Assembly (NCBI RefSeq): GCF_014650815.1
Contig: NZ_BMVR01000003.1
Span: forward strand, 248,001-312,000
Source: Streptomyces flavofungini
GTDB taxonomy: Bacteria; Actinomycetota; Actinomycetes; Streptomycetales; Streptomycetaceae
Length of the DNA: 64,000 nucleotides
Direction: 5' to 3'
A program made the translations under genes and the position numbers. The notes below the pieces were generated by a model, which was not told where the DNA came from, made no database searches, and saw only the letters and a program-made list of their open reading frames with translations. Shown here piece by piece: positions 57,941 to 64,000 of this stretch (positions within the stretch are counted from its first letter, which is position 1; each line of letters opens with the position of its first letter).

Positions 57941-59482
57941 TCAGTCGCCCACGGACACCCGCTCGTCCGCCGTCTCCCGGGACGGCGCCGCGGTCACCGA
58001 CTTGGTGACGACGACCGTCTGCTGCTTGCGGCGTGCGCGCAGGCCGGTGAGGTTGATGAGCAGGCCCGCGAGGGCGAAGAGGGTCACGAGGACCAGGCCG
58101 GGCCGGTAGCTGTCGAGGACGGCCTGCGGGGACGCGGCGCCTTCGGCGGTGCTGTCGTCGGACGCCGTGATGACCGCGGTGGTGATCGCGAGGATCACCG
58201 CGCCGCCGACCTGGATCGAGGTGTTGAGCAGGCCGGAGACCATGCCCTGCTCGTGGTCGTCGACGCCGTTGGTGGCCTGGATGTTGAGCGAGGGGAAGAC
58301 CAGGGCGCAGGCGAGGCCGAGCAGGATCATCGACGGCAGGATGACGGCGGCGTACGTGGGGGTCAGGTCGATGCGCAGGAACAGCGCGTACGACGCCACG
58401 AGCAGCGCGAAGCCCGTCACGATCACCCGGGTGGTGCCGAACCGGTCGACGACACCGGCGATCTTGGTGGCGGACAGCGCCACGATCACGCCCGCGGGCA
58501 GGAAGGCGAGGGCCGTCTCCAGGGCCGACCAGCCGAGCAGCGACTGGAGGTACTGCGTGGCGATGAACTGGAACGACACATAGCCGCCGAAGAACGTCAC
58601 GGCGCCGAGCTGGGCCCGGATCTGCTGGCCCGAGCGGAGCACGCCGAGACGGATCAGCGGGCTCGCGGTGCGCAGCTCGATGCGGACGAACACGGCGAGC
58701 AGCACGGCCACCGCGAGGAAGGAGAGCAGGGTGCGGGCGGAGGCCCAGCCGACCTCGGGCGCCTGCACGACGGTGAAGACGAGCAGCAGCATCGAGGCCG
58801 TGCCGGTGACGGCGCCCGGCACGTCGTAGCCGCCGCGCTTCTCCTCGCGCGCGGAGCGCGGAATGAGCTTGAGCCCGGCGAGCAGCGCGATCACGGCGAT
58901 CGGGGCGGGCAGCAGCATGGTGAGCCGCCAGCTCACCTCGGTCAGGACGCCGGACAGGACGAGGCCGAGCGAGAAGCCGGCGGCGGCGCAGGTGGTGTAG
59001 ATGGACAGGGCGCGGTTGCGGACCGGGCCCTCGGCGAACGTGGTCGTGATGATGGACAGGCCCGCGGGCGCGGTGAAGGCCGCGCTGAGGCCCTTCACGA
59101 AGCGGCTCGCGATCAGCAGCGGACCGGAGTCGACGAGCCCGCCGAACAGCGAGGTCAGGGCGAAGACGCCGAGGGCGATCAGGAACACCTCGCGGCGACC
59201 CAGCAGGTCGGCCGCCCGGCCGCCGAGCAGCAGCAGACCGCCGTAGCCCAGGATGTAGCCGCTGACCACCCACTGCAGGGACGAGGTGGACAGGTCGAGT
59301 TCGGAGCCGATGGAGGGCAGGGCGACGCCGACCATCGATACGTCGAGCGCGTCCAGGAACATCGCTGCGCACAGGACGAGCAGCGTGCCCCACAGGCGCG
59401 GGGTCCAGCGCTCCGGGGACGCGGAGGCGGGACCGGCCAGGCCCGCGGGGGCAGCCGAGCCGGAGGAGAGCGGAGAAGTCAT
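57941..59482 (-). CDS. DHA2 family (14-TM) MFS drug transporter
   Basis: A 513-residue efflux protein of the EmrB/QacA family, about fourteen helices. Motif A is GGRAADLLGRREVFLIAL (G-x-L-a-D-r-x-G-r-k-x-x variant) and the antiporter motif C is in FSLGLVLSGVLTEVSWR; DALDVSMVGVALPSIGSEL is the D1 region in helix 1. Substrates are usually lipophilic drugs or dyes. The ATG at 59480-59482 is chosen: the earlier frame start at 59507-59509 would be inside the operator. Divergent from MarR, which probably represses it. Confidence 0.92.
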   Translation of the reverse strand: MTSPLSSGSAAPAGLAGPASASPERWTPRLWGTLLVLCAAMFLDALDVSMVGVALPSIGSELDLSTSSLQWVVSGYILGYGGLLLLGGRAADLLGRREVFLIALGVFALTSLFGGLVDSGPLLIASRFVKGLSAAFTAPAGLSIITTTFAEGPVRNRALSIYTTCAAAGFSLGLVLSGVLTEVSWRLTMLLPAPIAVIALLAGLKLIPRSAREEKRGGYDVPGAVTGTASMLLLVFTVVQAPEVGWASARTLLSFLAVAVLLAVFVRIELRTASPLIRLGVLRSGQQIRAQLGAVTFFGGYVSFQFIATQYLQSLLGWSALETALAFLPAGVIVALSATKIAGVVDRFGTTRVIVTGFALLVASYALFLRIDLTPTYAAVILPSMILLGLACALVFPSLNIQATNGVDDHEQGMVSGLLNTSIQVGGAVILAITTAVITASDDSTAEGAASPQAVLDSYRPGLVLVTLFALAGLLINLTGLRARRKQQTVVVTKSVTAAPSRETADERVSVGD

Positions 59483-59498
59483 GCCGAGGAGACTCGCA

Positions 59499-59538
59499 TG
59501 CACATGCATTCAATGCAAGTGCATTTAATTCATGTGCA
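59499..59538. promoter_or_regulatory. MarR operators in the divergent MFS/MarR promoter
   Basis: TGCACATG (59499-59506) and CATGTGCA (59531-59538) form an outer dyad. Inside are two 13-bp near-palindromes 15 bp apart, TGCATTCAATGCA (59505-59517, perfect) and TGCATTTAATTCA (59520-59532). This AT-rich 86-bp gap is the only MarR-like site in the window. Confidence 0.75.
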
Positions 59539-59568
59539 ATAAAGACCTGATTGCGCTACCGTGCGTAC

Positions 59569-59991
59569 ATGGCGGCGACCAAGGCCGAGCCCGCGGCGAC
59601 TGACGCCGAACAAGGGCTCGTGAAGCAGTGGCGGGACATCCTCGCGGTGCATGCGAGCACCCAGTGCGAGCTGGACCGGGAGCTGCATCCGCACGGCCTG
59701 GGCGCGAGCGACTTCGAGGTGCTCGACGTGCTCGCCACGGGCCTCGCGGAGGACGGCGACTGCGCCTTCCGCGTCCAGGAGATCGCCGGCCACGTGCACC
59801 TCAGCCAGAGTGCCCTCTCGCGTCTGATCGGCCGTCTGGAGAAGGACGGCCTGGTCGAGCGCGGCATGTGCAACGAGGACCGCCGCGGGGTGCGGGTCTG
59901 CCTGACCGACAAGGGCCGCACGGTGCACGCCGAGGCGCGGCCGGTGCAGCGGGCGGTCCTCGCGCGGATGCTGCCCGGCGCGGGCGCCTGA
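59569..59991 (+). CDS. MarR family transcriptional regulator
   Basis: A 140-residue winged-helix repressor. Residues 44-120 carry the MarR fold: CAFRVQEIAGHVHLSQSALS, RLIGRLEKDGLVERG and the wing NEDRRGVRVCLTDKG; helices 1 and 6 form the dimer. The ATG 59569 has no Shine-Dalgarno; TACCGT at 59557-59562 as -10 makes the mRNA leaderless. It is divergent to the DHA2 transporter and the shared operator pair supports repression relieved by a ligand. Confidence 0.92.
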   Translation: MAATKAEPAATDAEQGLVKQWRDILAVHASTQCELDRELHPHGLGASDFEVLDVLATGLAEDGDCAFRVQEIAGHVHLSQSALSRLIGRLEKDGLVERGMCNEDRRGVRVCLTDKGRTVHAEARPVQRAVLARMLPGAGA

Positions 59992-60027
59992 CTTCTCAGG
60001 CGCCCGACAGCCAGCACGTTCGACGGC

Positions 60028-60756
60028 TCAGACGCTGGACTTCTCGCTCCACAGCGCGGCCAGCTCCGCGTCCCCCGACACCTCCGGGAACGCCCCCCGG
60101 TTCCACAGCGCCAGATAGAGGTCCGCGGCCCCGCCCGACACCTCGCAGTCGGCGGGCCCCGTGTCACCGGGCTCGGTGACGGCGACGTCGGCGGACAGAC
60201 GTACCGTCCACGTCCCCTCCGTGTCGGTGGCCCGCACCCGGAGAACCCGGGGCTCGGCCGTCCGCACCTGGCTCTTCTCGCGCGCGTGGAACCCGCGCAG
60301 CAACTCGTCGATCCCGTCCGCCGCGAACCGCGGGTCCAGCGCCGACAGCGCGCCGCCGCGCGCGGACTCGGCGTCGATCCGGTGGACGGCGGTCTCGTTG
60401 GCCTGCCGCCGCGCCCAGAACGCGAGCGGCGACGGCGCGGGCAGGAAGGTCCAGCACTGTATGTCGGTGGGCGCGTCGCGCGTCGTGGCGACCAGCTTGG
60501 CGTGGCCCTCGCGGAACCAGTCGAGGAGGGCGGTGCCGTCCAGATCGTGCCGCTCCTGCCAGGGCTGGAACTCGGGCAGTTCCTCCGCGACGAACCGGGC
60601 GGCCCAGCGGTGCACCGTGCCGGTGTGCCGCAGCAGGTCGCGCACCTGCCAGTCGGGGCAGGTCGGCACGGGTGCGTCGAGGCCCGCGTCCGCCGCCGCG
60701 TCGGCGAGCAACGTGCCTTCGCGGTCCAGGACTTCTATGTGCTCGGCAATCTTCAT
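60028..60756 (-). CDS. maleylpyruvate isomerase-like mycothiol-dependent enzyme
   Basis: A 242-residue protein of the DinB/MDMPI superfamily. The N-terminal four-helix domain has VPTCPDWQVRDLLRHTGTVH (conserved WxVxDLxxH metal motif) and FWARRQANETAVHRIDAE with the second His; the C-terminal domain is the SCP-2-like MDMPI_C (VSGGAADLYLALWNRG). Family members are mycothiol-dependent isomerases or transferases of actinobacteria; substrate is unknown. The ATG at 60754-60756 begins MKIAEHIEVL. The gene is convergent with MarR. Confidence 0.9.
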   Translation of the reverse strand: MKIAEHIEVLDREGTLLADAAADAGLDAPVPTCPDWQVRDLLRHTGTVHRWAARFVAEELPEFQPWQERHDLDGTALLDWFREGHAKLVATTRDAPTDIQCWTFLPAPSPLAFWARRQANETAVHRIDAESARGGALSALDPRFAADGIDELLRGFHAREKSQVRTAEPRVLRVRATDTEGTWTVRLSADVAVTEPGDTGPADCEVSGGAADLYLALWNRGAFPEVSGDAELAALWSEKSSV

Positions 60757-60933
60757 GCGGGGATTGTGCAGGACGGGGCGGGCTCCAGCGGTAGCGGCCC
60801 CCGGGCGTGCGCTGGGGGCGCGCATCGCAGAGTCCCGCAGCCCTCATGCCCGTCGTCAGGTCGCCGAAGACGCCGACGCCTGTTCCTCCGCTGGCTGCCC
60901 CTCCGACGGCTGCGTGCGACCCGTCGCGGCGCC

Positions 60934-61260
60934 GATGAACGCCGCAACCGCCGACTCCTGATCCTTGTCGCCGCGGCGCTGGCCGCGATGACCACGGCAT
61001 ATCCGGGCGTGGGTGCCTGGGTCGCAGTGCTCACCACCGCGGGTGGAGCCGGGGCCGCGTACACCGCTGCGCCACGGTACGAGTTCTTGTGGATCGAGTA
61101 CAGCCGAACCGCCAGTGAGCTCCGACGCCTTCTGGAGCGACGCACTGCCGTAGACAGCCGTCCGCTGTCAGGATCAGATCTCCCCGCCGAATGTGAGCAG
61201 GCCATCTCTGTACAGAACCAGGCGTGGATGGCCAGACGGGGCCAGCAGACTTGGAGATCA
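60934..61260 (+). pseudogene. SLATT/DUF4231-type membrane protein fragment
   Basis: The forward frame from 60934 reads ERRNRRLLILVAAALAAMTT then AYPGVGAWVAVLTTAGGAGA, a pair of hydrophobic helices, followed by WIEYSRTASELRRLLERRTA and AISVQNQAWM. This matches the layout of the C-terminal half of SLATT/DUF4231 proteins (two helices, a long helix, and a NQAW ending). No start codon gives the missing N-terminal part: the only ATG is after the first helix begins. SLATT proteins are proposed pore-forming effectors in bacterial immune or signalling systems. So it is a truncated relict unless it starts from an undetected non-canonical codon. Confidence 0.5.
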
Positions 61261-61820
61261 TCAATATCTGAGGTGACGGGGTGCGGAGTTGAGTCCGCAT
61301 CTGGGGCGGAACCACGTCGCCTCGCCCGGCTTGAGTTTCCGTGCATGGCACGGCAGTTGCTGGCCGGTCAGCCGGTTCTGAGCTGCGGTGAGTTGCTTCT
61401 TTGCGGCGCTGATGGGTGTTCAGGCAGTCCGGGACCGGGGGGGCGGAGGCGCCCAGTTGCCGGCGTCCAGGAGGTGAGCGCAGCGCGGACAGGTCGTGGG
61501 CCCGTGGACGGCCCGTAGGGCCCCGCACGTGGTGTGCCCGCATGAGCATGCGCAGCACGGTGGGCTCGGTGCACCAGACGGTGACGCGTTCGTCGGCGAG
61601 AGCCCGTTCCCCATGCCGGCATAGAAGGCGCCCTCGTCCAGGACGACCGTCACATCGTGCGTGAGCGGGGCGCTGATCCCGCCTGCCGCTCGCCGCCATG
61701 AGCTCGTGGCCGATCTCCGATCCGCGCAACACGTCCGGCCCTCCGGTGCCGCTTCGCCCGATGACGGACGCGGTGGGGCTGGCGGCAGGGGCGAGCGGAG
61801 AGTCGTTCGTGGAACCGGTT
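61261..61820. other. 560-bp region with no convincing gene; frame-shifted remnant on the reverse strand
   Basis: Open frames on both strands are short, with irregular codon bias. On the reverse strand, SAPLTHDVTVVLDEGAFYAG in one frame and ERALADERVTVWCTEPTVLR then MLMRAHHVRG in the next look like a decayed small gene, which I cannot name. Base composition is lower in G+C at 61040-61300 than in neighbours. Together with the SLATT fragment this looks like the remains of an inserted segment. Confidence 0.4.
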
Positions 61821-61825
61821 CAGCC

Positions 61826-61848
61826 GCCGCCGCTGTGACAGCGGCGGC
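61826..61848 (-). terminator. 10-bp hairpin after the LysM gene
   Basis: 61826-61835 and 61839-61848 pair perfectly around the loop TGA, 12 nt past the LysM stop. Confidence 0.65.
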
Positions 61849-61859
61849 TGAGGCACGGT

Positions 61860-62351
61860 TCAGGTGCCGATCGGGATGCGGAGGAGCTGCCCCGGCATGA
61901 TCTTGTCGGGGTCGGTGATCTGGTCCGGGTTGGCACGCATGATGCGCTGGTAGAGAGCGGCGTCCCCGTAGTACGTCTTGGCCAGGCCCGAAAGGGTGTC
62001 GCCCTTGACCACCTTGTGCTCGCGGTAGCCGTAGTAGCCCGGCACGATACGTGGCCCGTAGAGCACGGGCACGGTCACGACGTTGATTTCCTTGCCGTCC
62101 TTGGGGCTCTTCTCGAAGACCTGGACGAGCAGTTGGTCGGCCTTGAACGAGGCCTTGCGCACGTCGACCTGGACATGGAACTGCCCGTGCTCGCCGGTGC
62201 CGCCGCCGACCGTGAAGTGGCCTGTCACCTCGGCGTGACCGTCACCCACGCGGTACTGCAGTGTGGCTTCGTGGCCTGTGCCGACACCGCCCACGTGGAT
62301 CGGGTTGGCCACCAGGTCGAGCTTGCGTGGCTGGTCGATCCGGTTCGTCAT
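61860..62351 (-). CDS. Gmad2-like/LysM domain protein
   Basis: A 163-residue protein. Residues 15-105 resemble the Gmad2 immunoglobulin-like domain (GVGTGHEATLQYRVGDGHAE, GGGTGEHGQFHVQVDV), and residues 115-160 are a LysM motif (HKVVKGDTLSGLAKTYYGDA, LYQRIMRANPDQITDPDKIM), which binds peptidoglycan or chitin. No signal peptide precedes it. I chose ATG 62349-62351 with GGGAGAG upstream; the extra frame upstream is not signal-like. Without export it might be released by lysis or by another route. Divergent from a small secreted protein. Confidence 0.85.
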   Translation of the reverse strand: MTNRIDQPRKLDLVANPIHVGGVGTGHEATLQYRVGDGHAEVTGHFTVGGGTGEHGQFHVQVDVRKASFKADQLLVQVFEKSPKDGKEINVVTVPVLYGPRIVPGYYGYREHKVVKGDTLSGLAKTYYGDAALYQRIMRANPDQITDPDKIMPGQLLRIPIGT

Positions 62352-62566
62352 GAACTCTCCCATGATGGGAACGAACGTGCTCCTTCCCTCCCACTCAACT
62401 CCTTTCCCAGGGCAGGGCAAGAGCCGCTTTCGGGCACGATGGCGGCGGACGCCGAACGACCCGCAGAACAGGCCGGTCGGCCCGCGCCGCGAGTGGCCTC
62501 GCTGCGCTGTAGTGGGAGGTGAGGCACGCGTCTGTGCCACCTTCGAGAGGGAGGAAGGAGAGTGAC

Positions 62567-63073
62567 ATGGCCAAGTCCGGCACTCGCCGTCGCGTCACGC
62601 TCAGTGGTGTGGCGCTGGCCACCGGAGCACTCGTGGCCGTGACCGCGACGAGCGGCGTGGCGCACCCGGAGTCTTCCGGGCGCACCGACGCCCCGGCCGC
62701 CGTTCCCGCCCGCAGCGGCGCTCCGACGTCCACCGTCGACCGGGTCGCCGATTTCTACGGTGCGTACATAGACGTCTTGTTCGACACCGGCAAGGGGCGG
62801 CTGGCCCATGCCCTGCGCAGCCACTACCTGACCGCGGGGCTGCGGCAGAGCCTGGTCCGCTGGGAGTCCGCGCACCACAAGGACGGTGTGCTGCGGGTCA
62901 AGAGCGTCCCGACCGCCTGGAAAGTCGTCTACAACGACAGCGCTATGGGGCACTGCTGGACCCGGGTGACCCTTACCTGGCAGGACTCCGGGAACCACGT
63001 CCACCACACCCGCCTGTTGGTCCAGTCCGACCTGGCCACCAGGTTGATCTCCGGCATCAAGGCCGACACGTGA
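62567..63073 (+). CDS. secreted protein of unknown function
   Basis: A 168-residue exported protein. Sec signal: RRRVTLSGVALATGALVAVT, cleavage near GVAHP. The mature domain of about 120 residues begins VDRVADFYGAYIDVLFDTGK, with ARLHAL-like LAHALRSHYLTAGLRQSLVRW, and one Cys (MGHCWTRV), ending LATRLISGI. It looks like an alpha/beta domain of NTF2/SnoaL size, conserved mainly in Streptomyces. No enzyme motif. AAGGAGAG 7 nt before ATG 62567. Function unknown. Confidence 0.82.
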   Translation: MAKSGTRRRVTLSGVALATGALVAVTATSGVAHPESSGRTDAPAAVPARSGAPTSTVDRVADFYGAYIDVLFDTGKGRLAHALRSHYLTAGLRQSLVRWESAHHKDGVLRVKSVPTAWKVVYNDSAMGHCWTRVTLTWQDSGNHVHHTRLLVQSDLATRLISGIKADT

Positions 63074-63244
63074 CCGCCGTGCCGTGAGACCGCGGTTGAC
63101 TGGGGCCGCGCCGGCTCGTCCGTGGGCCATGAGAGCGATCACTGGGGCGTGGAACGCGTTCGACGTCGACGATTCGTATCGGCGCCGATCGCACCGCCGA
63201 AGTGGTGGCTGACACGGGTGGGCCGCGTGGCTCCACCGCCTGCG

Positions 63245-63691
63245 TCACGACGGTGCGCGGGCTCTGCTCCGACGACAGGCCAGCCGGCCCTCCGCCCACT
63301 TGGGCCTCTTCTTCGCGCGCCGCTCCGCCGGGGCGGCGTCGGCGAGGGCGGCGCGCACGGTGGGGTAGGGGCTGAAGACGTCGCAGAGCCGGACGATGCG
63401 CAGGAGAGCCAGCGTGCGCGGATGCGGGCAGACCAGCAGGAGCTGTCCGCGCTTCCCCATGAGACGCCTTCTGGCACGGCACAGCAGACGCAGACCGGAG
63501 CAGTCGATGAAGGTGGTCGGGGTCAGGTCGATGACGATCAGGGCCTCGCGCGCTCCGGTGACGCGGTCCAGATGGGGAGCGATCTCTGAGGCGGCGGCGA
63601 TGTCGATCTCGCCGTGGAACTCCAGGACCGTGTGTCCTTGAATGCGGTACGTGCGTACGTGTCGGGTGGAAGGTGGGATCCCGGGTGTCAC
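63245..63691 (-). CDS. STAS-domain anti-sigma factor antagonist (second copy)
   Basis: A 148-residue protein with one STAS domain: VLEFHGEIDIAAASEIAPHL, LIVIDLTPTTFIDCSGLRLL with the phosphorylatable Ser65, then a basic C-terminal tail (RRAKKRPKWAEGRLACRRSR). The basic tail is absent from the other STAS protein (48720-49109) and could bind membrane or nucleic acid. It resembles the antagonist group controlling stress sigma factors. GTG 63689-63691 has AGGTGAAG upstream. No kinase partner beside it. Confidence 0.9.
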   Translation of the reverse strand: MTPGIPPSTRHVRTYRIQGHTVLEFHGEIDIAAASEIAPHLDRVTGAREALIVIDLTPTTFIDCSGLRLLCRARRRLMGKRGQLLLVCPHPRTLALLRIVRLCDVFSPYPTVRAALADAAPAERRAKKRPKWAEGRLACRRSRARAPS

Positions 63692-63893
63692 GGTGCTTCA
63701 CCTCGGTACGTGTCGGCCTGTCCCTGAGTGGTGCAGGCGAAGCAGATGTGGAGGAGAGCCACCGGGGACTCGGGCGACAGGATTGTGGCGAGCTTGGGGC
63801 AGCGCCACGGACACGGAACGCCAAGCAAGCGGAGGGAGGCCTGAGAAGTCTCTTCTCTCGGGGGGCCGGTGCCCCTCGCAAAGGGTGGTTCTC

Positions 63894-64000
63894 ATGATGT
63901 GCCCATTTCAGCCGCGTATAAGCGACTTGACCGCCTACGGGGCCGCCTTCGCCGCGTTGGCGGTCGGGCCCGCTCACCTCTCCGGTACGCCTGGCGTTCC
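63894..64000 (+). CDS. possible start of an unidentified ORF, cut by the window end
   Basis: ATG 63894 or 63897, after AAAGGGTGG, opens a frame (MCPFQPRISDLTAYGAAFAA) that is open to the edge. Too short to judge; it may be spurious. Confidence 0.25.
   Translation, partial: MMCPFQPRISDLTAYGAAFAALAVGPAHLSGTPGV

Noticed and set aside
1..64000. Biosynthetic gene cluster, prophage or integrative element
   Set aside because: No PKS, NRPS, terpene synthase, integrase or phage structural gene was found; the oxidoreductases and transporters are scattered single operons.
1..64000. tRNA or rRNA genes
   Set aside because: No cloverleaf or rRNA-like segment was noticed in the gene gaps; a covariance-model scan would be needed to exclude it fully.

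Overview
The window is about 73% G+C by eye, with strong GC3 bias, GTG and TTG starts, TTA-free genes, Tat signals, mycothiol-type enzymes and many families typical of Streptomyces (DUF6421, DUF5134, DUF2630, DUF6332, STAS antagonists, an actinobacterial putative leader peptide). I read it as chromosomal sequence of a Streptomyces or close relative. I see no rRNA, tRNA, CRISPR array, phage or biosynthetic gene cluster. It is mostly ordinary accessory and housekeeping chromosome with short operons.

Layout. 1-9.3 kb: AIM24-like protein (partial), secreted GH16 glucanase, FG-GAP secreted protein, a lone proteasome beta-subunit paralogue, a MerR regulator divergent from an Old Yellow Enzyme reductase, a GntR regulator with a CynX-type transporter, and a small secreted protein. 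9.4-18.7 kb: DauR-like regulator coupled to a threonine/serine dehydratase, TetR with a YGSN-motif protein, DUF2630, HAD phosphatase, a DUF5134/M56 peptidase/PAP2 run, VOC, GNAT, glycerophosphodiesterase and a 41-residue membrane peptide. 18.7-26.9 kb: PadR regulator, a 244-bp MITE-like element with 27-bp terminal inverted repeats and 5-bp flanking repeats, an acyltransferase, a luciferase-like oxidoreductase with an esterase, then a DUF6421/SDR/threonine aldolase operon and a transglutaminase-like protein.

27-39 kb: Tat-exported GH95-type hydrolase, B3/B4-domain protein, second acyltransferase, thioredoxin, flavin reductase preceded by a Cys/Trp-ending leader peptide, etfBA, secreted endonuclease/phosphatase-fold protein, DUF6986 aldolase-like protein, and a membrane Ser/Thr kinase with an extracellular Cys-containing sensor. 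39-48.6 kb: a sugar-use module made of LacI regulator, ROK kinase, secreted GH27 alpha-galactosidase with NPCBM domain, and an ABC importer (lipoprotein plus two permeases, no ATPase, so probably using a shared MsiK-type ATPase). A perfect LacI-type palindrome sits in front of the ROK gene.

48.6-64 kb: a 25-residue basic peptide, a STAS antagonist, a P-loop/Nudix fusion, then a stretch of three adjacent broken genes (esterase with nonsense codon and missing N-terminus, response-regulator C-terminus with a 1-nt deletion, NmrA-type dehydrogenase with a 1-nt insertion). After that come an M20 dipeptidase, a geranylgeranyl-reductase-family flavoprotein, a NarL-type two-component system, a MarR/DHA2 efflux pair with two operator copies, a mycothiol-dependent isomerase, a fragment of a SLATT-type membrane protein, a LysM/Gmad2 protein, a small secreted protein and a second STAS protein.

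A recurring theme is regulation visible in the DNA: several divergent regulator/target pairs have clear palindromes, at least four genes look leaderless, and several stop/start overlaps (ATGA or GTGA) imply translational coupling. The most unusual items are the MITE-like element, the duplicated RBS/start that creates an 8-codon bridging ORF, the palindrome that appears to contain both a terminator and a leaderless promoter, and the cluster of three pseudogenes.
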